From contig JASFOJ010000015.1 in the NCBI GenBank assembly GCA_050116575.1, positions 1 to 50,937 of the forward strand: a DNA stretch of 50,937 nucleotides, in the 5' to 3' direction. The notes under the pieces are model-generated. The model saw nothing but the letters and a program-made list of their open reading frames with translations, did no database searches and had not been told where the DNA came from. Made by a program: the position numbers and the translations under genes. Positions 1 to 8,622 of this stretch are shown here, piece by piece. This DNA comes from JAKEGK01 sp050116575 (GTDB lineage Bacteria; Pseudomonadota; Gammaproteobacteria; SZUA-152). The first letter of the stretch is position 1, and every line of letters starts with the position of its first letter.

Positions 1-433
1 GGCCCACCGGCCGTGAGATTGTTCCCGCCCAGGGGACGTCGACATGTTCAAGTCTGCTGATCTGCGAAAACTGCATACTGAAAGGTTGTAACGCATTGAC
101 CACCAACGCGATCAGCGCGATGGTGCTGAGGCCCAACAAAATCCACAATGGACGTATTTCACTGTACTCGCTGATAAACCACGGCAACACAATAAATAAC
201 AAGATTATCGCGGTGATTTCCCCTTTAAGCCGCGGAATATAATCCGCCAGTGTTGGCGCTGTGTAAGTAAGGTAATGGAACAGCTCGAAAGCAGCCAGCG
301 CTACACAACAAAGGGAGAACAAAAAATGGACACGGGAGAACGGCTGGTGAAACGCATTAATTGCATGGTTTATCGCGGCATACGCGCAGATACCGGTCAG
401 TATAAGCAAACCTGTCACAGCGTAAGTGGTCAT
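1..433 (-). CDS. N-terminal membrane module of a signalling protein (partial)
   Basis: This reading frame starts with ATG at 433 and stays open to the window edge, giving 144 residues with no stop. It begins MTTYAVTGLLILTGICAYAA and holds about four hydrophobic stretches: near residues 5-22, 33-50, 72-88 and 98-115. The arrangement, including a conserved-looking Asn-His-Ala-Ile segment after the first helix, resembles the multi-helix sensing module found in front of PAS, GGDEF or histidine kinase domains in many gammaproteobacteria. The signalling domain itself would lie outside the window, so the output is unknown. Membrane topology is read directly from the sequence; the assignment to a signalling protein is inference. 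Confidence 0.6.
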   Translation of the reverse strand, partial: MTTYAVTGLLILTGICAYAAINHAINAFHQPFSRVHFLFSLCCVALAAFELFHYLTYTAPTLADYIPRLKGEITAIILLFIVLPWFISEYSEIRPLWILLGLSTIALIALVVNALQPFSMQFSQISRLEHVDVPWAGTISRPVG

Positions 434-975
434 CACAAACCTCTGTGCTAAATGAACGGATAATGGCAATTTACTGTTATTTTTAGCAGGGATGTATCTA
501 AGCCATTTTCCCGCAAATTTTCGATAAACAGCCGCGGTCGGCGATATTGTAGTACTTTTTTTGTAGATATTAGTGGAAAGACCAGTCAGCCTTTCGCAGG
601 ACTTATTCAATTGTAGCATCGGAAAAAAATTTGTCCTGGACAGGCGAATTAACGCGGCGTTGATCGATTTGAGACAGGGGAATCCGTGAACGCACTCCTT
701 TATGGTCAACTCGATATAGTCTTGCCGGGGAGCTCATTGTGGATCTATGTAGATCGTTATTACAGGCCATAACAGGCACGATATTGGCGTTGTTCGGAAC
801 CGGAGTCAGGCCAATCATGACAAGGTGGGTCGCCTTCCTTAACGATAAAAGAGTCTTGCAAGATTTAATGATAGCGCTAATATTGAGCATTGGTACGGTC
901 AGCAGAGGCATGGAACCACCCGTAATTGTCTGATTGTATTGTCGCGGTAGTAACCTCCTGCTAAAGAAAAGGTCG
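434..975. other. Intergenic stretch with no supported gene
   Basis: Open frames exist on both strands here, but none has a convincing ribosome binding site, a recognisable protein pattern or a good boundary with its neighbours. The segment separates the divergent start of the membrane sensor from the small conserved gene at 979. It should hold the sensor's promoter, but I could not pick one with confidence. No tRNA-like or terminator-like structure was seen. Confidence 0.4.
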
Positions 976-978
976 ATG

Positions 979-1296
979 ATGAAAGAATCAGACTGGAAAG
1001 TGTTTAAGCAAACCAAGAAAAAAGCTATCGAGACGTTCTGCACTAACGTGTTGTATGAATGTGAGGAAGTCATCCGCGACAATAGCAATCACGTCCACGA
1101 TCGCTATGTGTCGCTTTACCGCCTGGTTCAAAGCCGGGATAAAAAAATGGCCCAACTGTTTGACGACCACAGCCGATCGAAAGCCGCTCTGCAATTATTA
1201 TTGATACGCAAAGAAGGGCTGGCTGACGAAAACTTGGTAAACAAGTTATCCAATGAGTTTCGCGACGAGACCAATCCAAATCGCCATGGCTGGTGA
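979..1296 (+). CDS. Conserved hypothetical protein, 105 residues
   Basis: The protein begins MKESDWKVFKQTKKKAIETF and is soluble, charged and predicted almost all helical. A purine-rich stretch (AAAGAAAAGG) precedes two adjacent ATG codons at 976 and 979; I chose the second because the protein then begins with the MKESDW pattern I associate with this family. A small family of this type is widespread in gammaproteobacteria, where it is sometimes labelled as a peptide-transporter component, but I see no transport motif here. There is no signal peptide and no membrane segment. It stands alone, with an intergenic gap on each side, so the neighbourhood gives no clue to its role. Function unknown. 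Confidence 0.6.
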   Translation: MKESDWKVFKQTKKKAIETFCTNVLYECEEVIRDNSNHVHDRYVSLYRLVQSRDKKMAQLFDDHSRSKAALQLLLIRKEGLADENLVNKLSNEFRDETNPNRHGW

Positions 1297-1566
1297 TGCG
1301 CGCAGTCCGTCCGGGCAGATGGTTGTTTTAAATTTTCACCGGATTTTTTCAAGCAAATTCAAAGTAAACACCTACATCTAAAATTCGGTAGTGATTATGA
1401 TTGTTCTCTAGAACTGAAAGGAAACAGTCATAGCAATATAGTGACCACGGTTATTTGCAATATCTTTCAGGAAAAGGCGTGCTATAGTCGAAATACATAA
1501 AGCCGTTGAGAATTAGTTTAATCACGCGATCGTGAAATTAATATTCATAATTTTATTAACGTGCGG

Positions 1567-1791
1567 ATGGCAAATAATAACAACAATAGCGGTTACATCG
1601 TCGACGTTTCCCAGAACAGCGGTGTCATCTGGCGCGATGGCGAGGTATATAACCTCAACGAGTTGCTCGACGCACCGCTCAGTGCGCATATTGACCGCGC
1701 CATCGACATGAACCGCCAGGGTCGCATTTTGGTTGCCGCCAATGACGGCTTCTTCTGTGTACTGGTACCCACAGAAGAAATCCAACAATAA
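1567..1791 (+). CDS. Small protein resembling one HAF-type repeat
   Basis: A 74-residue protein beginning MANNNNNSGYIVDV; a GTG two codons upstream at 1561 is an alternative start. Its body reads as a single HAF-like unit: a Trp-Arg-Asp-Gly-Glu-Val-Tyr-Asn-Leu-Asn-Glu-Leu segment, then Ala-Ile-Asp-Met-Asn-Arg-Gly-Arg-Ile-Leu-like text, and a Phe-Cys-Val-Leu-Val-Pro ending. In HAF extracellular proteins such units occur in tandem, so one unit with no signal peptide is unusual. It could be a free-standing cytoplasmic domain or the remnant of a larger gene. An intrinsic terminator follows 20 bases after the stop, which supports it being a separate transcription unit. The ribosome binding site is weak. 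Confidence 0.5.
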   Translation: MANNNNNSGYIVDVSQNSGVIWRDGEVYNLNELLDAPLSAHIDRAIDMNRQGRILVAANDGFFCVLVPTEEIQQ

Positions 1792-1810
1792 AATACGTTA
1801 TCGACGCAGT

Positions 1811-1842
1811 AAAAAAGGCCCGGCTGTTTCGGGCCTTTTTTA
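1811..1842 (+). terminator. Intrinsic terminator after the HAF-like gene
   Basis: A perfect stem AAAAAAGGCCCG / CGGGCCTTTTTT encloses a 7-base loop (GCTGTTT) and ends in a T run. It lies 20 bases past the stop codon at 1791. The symmetric A and T tracts mean it could work in both directions. Confidence 0.85.
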
Positions 1843-2203
1843 TTTGATAACTCCTGCCTGCTACTCAGCGTCGCGACACCGCGATATTGATATTATTCGT
1901 GGTAAACAACGAGTAAGCGGCAGGCACTAATGACACCGGCCCGCCTTGGTCTCAGCCCCAGACGGTGACAATCATATCAACCAGGGACAATTCCTCACTT
2001 ACCAGGCCACTGTGCCCCGTTAAATCACAACCTGAAATGCATTGCTGCCGCACTGTCCATTGGCGCATGTAGCAATGCAGATACAAGCCGGGACCCGCGC
2101 ACGTCATAGTCAACGTCATACATTCTTTTCACTGTTGTGAACACAAAGCGAACGCTTATATCACTCTAGTGCATAGTTAAGCAATAAAAGTAAAGGCTGA
2201 TAG
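1843..2203. other. Intergenic stretch with nothing recognisable
   Basis: This segment lies between the terminator at 1842 and the stop of the DUF218 gene at 2204. I found no ORF with coding character, no RNA-like fold and no repeat. It is the shared downstream region of two convergent transcription units. Confidence 0.4.
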
Positions 2204-2971
2204 CTAATAGTAACGCATGGAATACCACACATTGCCCAGCAATTCGTGAAACGCCAGCCCAGAGTACCAAAGGGCTTTATAGGACGGCATAAAATCCTCG
2301 CCACGGGTGCCGGGGGAACGGCCGTAAAAGCCGGTGGGGGCGGGCATGACCTGGATGCCAAACTCTTCGAACGCCGCGAGCGCCCGTGGCATATGCCAGG
2401 CGTGGGTTACCAGGGCGATTTTTTTCATGTTGTGTTGTTTTAATAGTTGCGCGGTATATTTTGCATTTTCGTAGGTATTGCGGCTGTCGGTTTCGATATA
2501 GTCCACGATGACAATAAACTCTTTTTGCAGAACGTCGCGCATTAGCTCGGCTTCGCTTTTCTCTTCGTCGAACACGCGGCCGCCACTGATAATTAACGAC
2601 AAGCCTGTCCGTTTAACCAGCCAGGCAGCGTAACGCGCCCGTTCCAATGACAACGCGGACAACGTATCGCCTCCGTATTCTTCGGCCGCGCTGTTGCGCC
2701 CACCCGCCAGCACCACGACAGCGTCGGCGTCATTGACCCGGGCTTTGATGTCCTTTTCGGTCAGTGGCTTAACGTCCTGCAGGGAGTTCATCAACGCCGA
2801 AGTAAATACTGGCAGGCTGCAGATCAGTAAACCGAGCAAGCTGATGGCCGACACGAACACGCCGAGTTTTTTCCAGATCAGGGAAATACCGATGCCCAGC
2901 AAACCCAGCAGAATCAACCCGGTGGGCGGCAACAGGATACTGCTGAGGAGTTTGACGGCTATGAATTCCAT
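2204..2971 (-). CDS. DUF218/YdcF-family membrane protein (ElyC-like)
   Basis: A 255-residue protein with two N-terminal membrane helices (about residues 7-28 and 33-55) followed by a DUF218 domain. Landmarks are VVLAGG near residue 85, LSLERARYAAWLVKRTG, an Ile-Ser-Gly-Gly motif, a SRNTYENA segment and ALVTHAWHMPRA near residue 190. These match the YdcF/SanA/ElyC group. E. coli ElyC is linked to envelope integrity and recycling of the undecaprenyl-phosphate carrier; whether this protein shares that role is inference. It follows rsmA by 32 bases on the same strand and is probably the last gene of the lptD-surA-pdxA-rsmA cluster, so an envelope role fits the context. The family is clear; the orthology to elyC is not proven. 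Confidence 0.8.
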   Translation of the reverse strand: MEFIAVKLLSSILLPPTGLILLGLLGIGISLIWKKLGVFVSAISLLGLLICSLPVFTSALMNSLQDVKPLTEKDIKARVNDADAVVVLAGGRNSAAEEYGGDTLSALSLERARYAAWLVKRTGLSLIISGGRVFDEEKSEAELMRDVLQKEFIVIVDYIETDSRNTYENAKYTAQLLKQHNMKKIALVTHAWHMPRALAAFEEFGIQVMPAPTGFYGRSPGTRGEDFMPSYKALWYSGLAFHELLGNVWYSMRYY

Positions 2972-3003
2972 AGTGTATTGGGTTACCGGCTGTGATAGAG
3001 GTG

Positions 3004-3792
3004 TTACTGACTGATAATATTACTCAATGTGGCGAATTCCTGCAGGGTCAGTGTTTCGGCGCGCCGTCCCGGATCGATGCCGGCAGCGTGCATCTGGTCG
3101 GCTTCGATCATCGACTTTAGGTTGTTACGCAGCGTTTTGCGGCGTTGTGCAAACGCGGCGGAAACAACCTTATCGAACGTTTGTTTTTCCTGCACATCCA
3201 CCGGTGGTTTTGGGTGCGGAATCAGGCGCACGACCGATGAGTCGACCTTGGGGGGTGGTGAAAAAGCATCGGGCGCTACATCAAACAGTTTTTCCACCCG
3301 GCAATAGTACTGCACCATCACACTCAGTCTGCCATAACTGCCGTGCCCGGGGGAAGCCGCCAACCGGTTGACCACTTCCTTTTGCAGCATGAAATGCATA
3401 TCTTCGATGCATTGCAGTTGTTCCAGCAAACGAAAAATCAGGGGCGTGGAAATATTGTAGGGCAGGTTGCCCACAATGCGCAATTTTTCCTGCTCTTTTA
3501 CCAGCGAACAAAACTCAAATTTCAACGCATCGGCACTGTGGATAGCGAATTTCCCCAGGGGCAGCGACTGATTCAGCTTGCTTACCAGATCACGGTCCAA
3601 CTCGACCGCATCAAGATAGCGAGCCAGTGGCAGGATGGCTTCGGTCATCACGCCCAGACCGGGGCCGATTTCCACGACATGGTCGCTCTCACCCACAGCG
3701 ATCGTGTTGACGATTTGCTGCACCACAGCCGTGTCGGCCAGAAAGTGTTGCCCGAATCGCTTGCGGGCACGGTGATGGGTTTTGTCTGTCAT
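3004..3792 (-). CDS. rsmA: 16S rRNA dimethyladenosine transferase RsmA (KsgA)
   Basis: This enzyme transfers four methyl groups from S-adenosylmethionine to two adjacent adenines near the 3' end of 16S rRNA, late in small-subunit assembly. The 262-residue protein shows the family opening RKRFGQHFL, the SAM-binding motif VVEIGPGLGVMTEAIL near residue 40, and the catalytic Asn-Leu-Pro-Tyr motif in VGNLPYNIS near residue 109. The C-terminal region FAQRRKTLRNNLK is typical. Length is normal for the family. It starts 7 bases after the pdxA stop, so the two genes are almost certainly cotranscribed, as in many gammaproteobacteria. In enterics apaG and apaH follow; here a DUF218 gene takes that place. 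Confidence 0.97.
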   Translation of the reverse strand: MTDKTHHRARKRFGQHFLADTAVVQQIVNTIAVGESDHVVEIGPGLGVMTEAILPLARYLDAVELDRDLVSKLNQSLPLGKFAIHSADALKFEFCSLVKEQEKLRIVGNLPYNISTPLIFRLLEQLQCIEDMHFMLQKEVVNRLAASPGHGSYGRLSVMVQYYCRVEKLFDVAPDAFSPPPKVDSSVVRLIPHPKPPVDVQEKQTFDKVVSAAFAQRRKTLRNNLKSMIEADQMHAAGIDPGRRAETLTLQEFATLSNIISQ

Positions 3793-3799
3793 GACAAGA

Positions 3800-4807
3800 T
3801 TAACGTTGATGGTTTGCCAGTTTCACGGCCGAGTCAATGGCCAGGCGAAAACTACTGTCGTCGGCCTGTCCGCTGCCCGCCAGGTCCAGCGCGGTACCGT
3901 GATCCACGGAGGTGCGAATGAACGGTAGGCCCAGCGTGACGTTAATGGCACTACCAAATCCTTTGTATTTTAATACGGGTAAGCCCTGGTCGTGATACAT
4001 GGCAACGAAGGCGTCGGCCTTTTGTAAGTTGTCGGGACTGAATATGGTATCCGCCGGCAGGGGGCCTACCAGGTTTATGCCGCGCTCGGTTAATGTGCGC
4101 ATTACCGGCTCGATGACCCGTTGCTCCTCATCACCCAGGTGGCCGCTTTCACCGGCATGGGGATTCAAGCCACACACATAGATAACAGGCTCGCCAATAC
4201 CATATTTCGTCACCAGGTCATGATGCAGAATTTCCAGCACCTGGGTCAACGTGCTTTTAGTCAGTGCCCGGGACACCTCACGCAGTGGCAGATGGGTGGT
4301 GGCCAGGGCAACGCGCAGGCCTTCGGTTTCCAGCATCATGACCGGTAGTGGAGTGCCGCTCAGTTGGGCCAGGTATTCCGTATGGCCGGTAAAAGCAATA
4401 CCGGCGTCATTGATTATGCCCTTGTGGACGGGCGCCGTTACCATCGCCTGGCATTCGTTCTGCAAACACCCATGCGTGGCCTTATCCAGCATGTCCAGTA
4501 CGTAACGGGCATTGGCCGTATTCAGTTGCCCGGGGGTGACCGGGGCGGCCGACTGCACGGGTAAAACATTTAAGGTACCGAGTGAATGCGAAGGCAATTG
4601 CGCGCCAAAAGAGTCGACGCTATTAATATTGAGAGACAGGTTTAATTGCCGGGCCCGTTGCAGGAGCACCTCGGGGTCGGCAAGCACAATCCAGTGAGCG
4701 TCGACGTTAACCGGACGTTGCGCAAGCTGTACGCACAGGTCCGGACCGATCCCGGCCGGTTCGCCGGAGGTAATCGCCAGACGTGGCGGCAACCGGATGC
4801 TCATCAT
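3800..4807 (-). CDS. pdxA: 4-hydroxythreonine-4-phosphate dehydrogenase PdxA
   Basis: PdxA oxidises 4-phosphohydroxy-L-threonine with NAD in the DXP-dependent route to pyridoxal phosphate. The 335-residue protein has the opening RLAITSGEPAGIGPDLC, the GHTEYLA segment with a metal-binding His near residue 140, NPHAGESGHLG near residue 215, and the C-terminal YHDQGLPVLKYKGF and SVDHGTALDLAG motifs that complete the divalent-metal site. Two ATG codons (4807 and 4804) are adjacent and neither has a strong ribosome binding site. It lies 24 bases after surA and 7 bases before rsmA, the classic surA-pdxA-rsmA order. Confidence 0.97.
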   Translation of the reverse strand: MMSIRLPPRLAITSGEPAGIGPDLCVQLAQRPVNVDAHWIVLADPEVLLQRARQLNLSLNINSVDSFGAQLPSHSLGTLNVLPVQSAAPVTPGQLNTANARYVLDMLDKATHGCLQNECQAMVTAPVHKGIINDAGIAFTGHTEYLAQLSGTPLPVMMLETEGLRVALATTHLPLREVSRALTKSTLTQVLEILHHDLVTKYGIGEPVIYVCGLNPHAGESGHLGDEEQRVIEPVMRTLTERGINLVGPLPADTIFSPDNLQKADAFVAMYHDQGLPVLKYKGFGSAINVTLGLPFIRTSVDHGTALDLAGSGQADDSSFRLAIDSAVKLANHQR

Positions 4808-4831
4808 GAATGGTCATGAGAGGGGAATCGT

Positions 4832-6169
4832 TTACAGGCGCACATCGACAAACGATTCGTCCTTGATTTGGCGTAACCAGGTTTGCAGGGCCGGTCCCAG
4901 TTTTTGCTGGCGAAGATAATCGCGAGCCCGTTCGCGAAGAAATTGTTCAGTATTGTCATGTTTGCGGCGATCTTCTACCTCAATCAGATGCCAGCCAAAA
5001 CGGGTCTTCACCGGATCGCTGATTTCGCCCGGCTTTAAATCGTTCATCGCATCTTCAAATTCCTTGACCATGGTACCGGGATTTACCCATCCCAGGTTGC
5101 CGCCGTCGGCCGCCGACCCTTTGTCATCAGAATGGGCGGTGGCAATCTTGGTAAATGATTCTCCGGATTCGATACGTTGTTTCAATTGTACCAGTCGTTT
5201 CCTGGCCTCCTCGTCGCTTAACAGGTCATTGGGTTTGATGAGGATGTGCCGGACCTTGGTTTGCTGAACAATATGTTGCTTCTCACCACTGCGCTTATCG
5301 GTCAGTTTGATAATATGAAAGCCGCTGGGGCTGCGGATAATGCCGCTCAAATCTCCCACCTTCATATTCACCACCAGGTCCGCGAACAAACTGGGGATTT
5401 CCGCCAGTTTACGCCATCCAATATCGCCGCCGCTTAATGCCTGTTGTCCGTCGGAGTTGGCTATAGCCATTTGAGTGAAATCGGCGCCCTCTTTGAGTTT
5501 TTGCAGTACCTCCTTGGCTTTTTGTTTTGCCTGTTGGATACGTTCGGCATTTGCCGCTTCCGGTACTTCAAACAGGATATGTTGCAGTTCGTATTCTTCG
5601 TTGGAGCGATCCTGCAGGTCACGGTTGGCGAGAAAGTCATCGATCTCCTGATCAGTGACGTTGATCTTGCGTTGCACCTGGCGTTGCTGCAGGCGGGAAA
5701 TGGTTATCTCATCGCGCACCCGTTCGCGGTATTCGGAGTAGCTCAGACCACTGCTTTCCAGGGCTTGCCGAAATTCGGGTAATCCCAGGCCGTTTTGCCG
5801 GGCGATGTTCTCAATGGCCAGGTTCAGTGATTCGTCGTCAACTTTAATCAGGCGTTTGTCGGCTCTTTGCAGCTGGATACGCATCAGTACCAGGCGGTCC
5901 AGCACCTGTTTCTGCAGGACATCATCTGAAGGAACCGGGGTTCGATTCTGCCGCAACTGTTGTTTGACGGCGTTCATTTCAAACGTCAGTTCCTGCTGGG
6001 TGATGACGTCGTCGTTGACAATGGCAACAATACGGTCAAAAGCGCCGCTTTTATCGACATTGTCCTTCACCGCTGCGCGGGCCAGCGGCGTCATGAATGC
6101 GCCGGCTGTCAGGCACAACACCAAAATCGTAAGCGCGCAAAGCGGTTGCTTGTAAGTAATCTTATTCAT
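4832..6169 (-). CDS. surA: Periplasmic chaperone and peptidyl-prolyl isomerase SurA
   Basis: SurA escorts unfolded outer-membrane proteins through the periplasm to the BAM complex. The chosen start gives 445 residues and a clean signal peptide (MNKITYKQPLCALTILVLCL, then a cut after ARAA). An upstream in-frame ATG at 6187 would add MAVKFF. The N-terminal SurA domain (roughly residues 40-165) is followed by two parvulin-type rotamase domains, around 185-285 (LQHILFEVPE) and 300-395 (VRHILIKPND), then a C-terminal helix that packs on the N domain. It sits between lptD and pdxA. LptD is itself a SurA client, so the cotranscription makes sense. Confidence 0.96.
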   Translation of the reverse strand: MNKITYKQPLCALTILVLCLTAGAFMTPLARAAVKDNVDKSGAFDRIVAIVNDDVITQQELTFEMNAVKQQLRQNRTPVPSDDVLQKQVLDRLVLMRIQLQRADKRLIKVDDESLNLAIENIARQNGLGLPEFRQALESSGLSYSEYRERVRDEITISRLQQRQVQRKINVTDQEIDDFLANRDLQDRSNEEYELQHILFEVPEAANAERIQQAKQKAKEVLQKLKEGADFTQMAIANSDGQQALSGGDIGWRKLAEIPSLFADLVVNMKVGDLSGIIRSPSGFHIIKLTDKRSGEKQHIVQQTKVRHILIKPNDLLSDEEARKRLVQLKQRIESGESFTKIATAHSDDKGSAADGGNLGWVNPGTMVKEFEDAMNDLKPGEISDPVKTRFGWHLIEVEDRRKHDNTEQFLRERARDYLRQQKLGPALQTWLRQIKDESFVDVRL

Positions 6170-6282
6170 GAAAAATTTAACTGCCATTTAGTCATAGTAA
6201 GTGATGAATCTTGTATTGACCCTGGTGCTGGATCAGTTTGTCGACATTAACAGGCTGAACCGCACTGTTTTCGATAGCCTGT

Positions 6283-8535
6283 TCAAAAACGCCCGGTATC
6301 GAACGCGCTCTGGACAGTTTTACCGACACTGGCCAGTCCCTTAAGTTCCAGTTGTACCCAGATAGAGTTACTGGTGGTTTGATCTTTAAGATCGCTGATA
6401 TAGTCCCGCTGCACCACACGCAAGGACCAGCAACAGCTTTCGTATTCGATGCCGCCCAGCGATTCCAGCTTAAGTTGATCCAGGAATGAATAATAATAAC
6501 GCCCCACGATTTTCCACTGGGGGCGTACCTGCCACAGGAATGAGAAATCCACCTGGTCGATATTGTCCCGTTCGTAACGGTACGACAGGTAGGTGATTTT
6601 ATCGCGCCCGAACTGATAACGAAACTCCGTTGAGCCCCGTCGCACATCGTTCGTCTGGTTGTCCCATAACAGGCTAGCCTTGACATTGAGTTTGTCATTC
6701 CACTGGCTGCGCAGTTCGGCGGCGATGTCGGACTGGCCGGTGGTTTCCGGGGGCTGGTTGGGCAATGTCACTTTGCGGTCCTGAAAATAGTAGATCTGGC
6801 CGATGCTGGCGCTGAGCAATTCGTTACCGCCGTCGTTAATGAAGCGCGAGGTCAGCGAGGCGCTTATCTGGTTGGCGTCCCCAATACGGTCGACGCCGGA
6901 AAAGCGATTATCCCGGAACAATTCGGAAAAACTGAACTGAGGCAACGTGGTATCGAAAACCTGGGCATTGCCGTTATCATCCACGATTAAATCATCTTGT
7001 TCGCGGTACGGGACGTACAGGTAAAATAACCGGGGCTCCAGCGTTTGCAGCAGGTGGCGGTCATTGGAGGTTACATCCCGCTCGAAAAACAGGCCGCTGT
7101 CGAGGGTGACCTGGGATAAGTTACGGGAGGGTTTCGGATCGGTGGCCGAATCCTGATGTTCCAGTTCATATTGGGTATGGCGTAATGTCACCGCGGATTC
7201 CAGGAAACCGGGGGCGGGGCGGTAGCGCCAGGCGACCTGCGGCGCAAGATCCAGACGAGAACCAGTGACACCTTCCTTGCGATAAAAATTGACCACTTCG
7301 GCACTGGCCGAAGTTTCAAACCCGTGGGACAGAAAATAAGGATTGGTAACGATTTGTAATTGCGGTAATCGCTCGTAGGGCCGGTTGACCCCAGCAATGG
7401 ACGGGTCCAGGGTCTGGAAATGCTGCAGCCTGGCATTGGCGCGCCAGTTCGTGGCCTGGTAATTCAGCGTAATGTAGCGTTCCAGATGTGTGAGACTTGA
7501 TGCGCTCAGGTTATTGGCAAAATCATCAAAATAGTGTTCGTCGGAAGCGTACCGGTACTGCACGTCCATGCGCCAGCCCGGCGCCGGGTTACCATGGTGA
7601 TAATACGCAGCGTACGTGCGATCGGCCAAAAACTCTTTATCATTGGGCAGATATTCCAGCTCCATCTTGCCGTTACTGGCGCGCTGCAGGTAGCGGTATT
7701 CGCCGATATATTGCATTCCCCGCTTGCCGAGATAACGGGGCGTCAAGGTCGCATCACGGTTGGGTGCAATGTTCAGATAGTAGGGGATGGAAATTTCCGT
7801 GCCCGATACATCGGAGCCGCCAAAACTGGGGGCCAGGAAGCCGGTTTTGCGCCCCACCAGCGGCAGGCTGAGATAGGGGATATACACAAACGGGACGCCC
7901 ATAAATTCCACCCGGGCATGAAGGGCAATGCCTTCATTTTCGGCAAAATCCAGTTCCAGGCGGCTGGCGCGTAATGCCCAGCTCTCGTTGTCCTTGTCGC
8001 AACTGGTGAATTTCACCTGGCTCAGGTTCATCAAGCTTGGGCTGAGCACATCAAAAGTCCCGGCGCTGCCGCGCAGATGATTTCCCAGCAGCCAGAATTC
8101 AACGTTGCTGAGCTTTGCCCTGTCCTCTTTAACGTATACATCGGCTTTTTTTCCAACCACTAATTGCTCAGCGGTTTGATAGCGCACCACGCCCTCGGCA
8201 TGCACTTTGCCGGTGGACTGTTGGTAGGTGGCGTTATCGGTATGCAGCAGTTTATCGCCCTGGCGCAATAACACATCGCCCTCAAAGTAATAAGTATCCT
8301 GGTTTTCCACCCGTACGTTGTCGGCGGTGACGTCAAGGCGGTTGTTGTCCGCTGGTTTAGCCCCTTGGGCCATCGGCGTTAATAACTGGGACGGAATAAA
8401 CTGGGTGCTGCAATAATTCCAGCGCTCGTCCTGGGACTGCGCATGGGCGGGTGTTAGCAACCCCAACGCCGCGACGACAACCGACAATCCGCCATATACG
8501 GATTGTCTTAGCTTCCAGGTTAACGGCCGGGTCAT
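6283..8535 (-). CDS. lptD: LPS-assembly outer-membrane protein LptD
   Basis: LptD is the outer-membrane beta-barrel that, with LptE plugged inside it, inserts lipopolysaccharide into the outer leaflet. The 750-residue protein has a signal peptide ending near AHAQ, an OstA/LptA-like N-terminal domain (about residues 65-170, with DVTADNVRVENQDTYYFEGD) and a C-terminal barrel (about 200-750). The four cysteines of the LptD disulfide pattern are present: Cys42, Cys179 and the adjacent pair Cys701-Cys702 in YESCCWSLR. In E. coli rearrangement of disulfides between these positions switches LptD on, so the same oxidative maturation is expected. surA follows after about 110 bases on the same strand. 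mnmE ends 87 bases upstream, and a promoter there is possible. Confidence 0.97.
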   Translation of the reverse strand: MTRPLTWKLRQSVYGGLSVVVAALGLLTPAHAQSQDERWNYCSTQFIPSQLLTPMAQGAKPADNNRLDVTADNVRVENQDTYYFEGDVLLRQGDKLLHTDNATYQQSTGKVHAEGVVRYQTAEQLVVGKKADVYVKEDRAKLSNVEFWLLGNHLRGSAGTFDVLSPSLMNLSQVKFTSCDKDNESWALRASRLELDFAENEGIALHARVEFMGVPFVYIPYLSLPLVGRKTGFLAPSFGGSDVSGTEISIPYYLNIAPNRDATLTPRYLGKRGMQYIGEYRYLQRASNGKMELEYLPNDKEFLADRTYAAYYHHGNPAPGWRMDVQYRYASDEHYFDDFANNLSASSLTHLERYITLNYQATNWRANARLQHFQTLDPSIAGVNRPYERLPQLQIVTNPYFLSHGFETSASAEVVNFYRKEGVTGSRLDLAPQVAWRYRPAPGFLESAVTLRHTQYELEHQDSATDPKPSRNLSQVTLDSGLFFERDVTSNDRHLLQTLEPRLFYLYVPYREQDDLIVDDNGNAQVFDTTLPQFSFSELFRDNRFSGVDRIGDANQISASLTSRFINDGGNELLSASIGQIYYFQDRKVTLPNQPPETTGQSDIAAELRSQWNDKLNVKASLLWDNQTNDVRRGSTEFRYQFGRDKITYLSYRYERDNIDQVDFSFLWQVRPQWKIVGRYYYSFLDQLKLESLGGIEYESCCWSLRVVQRDYISDLKDQTTSNSIWVQLELKGLASVGKTVQSAFDTGRF

Positions 8536-8622
8536 GCGTTGGTTTGCCTTGTTATTGAATGCAGTCAGTTATTACGGTCGTTGGTAAACAACGGGCCACC
8601 ATGGACCCTGGACACCCGGCGG

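Noticed and set aside
603..1088. 161-codon open frame on the minus strand
   Set aside because: It overlaps the better supported gene at 979-1296, has no ribosome binding site, and its protein lacks a domain-like pattern.
6192..6698. 168-codon open frame at the 3' end of lptD
   Set aside because: It is out of frame with lptD, whose barrel sequence and Cys701-Cys702 pair continue through this region.
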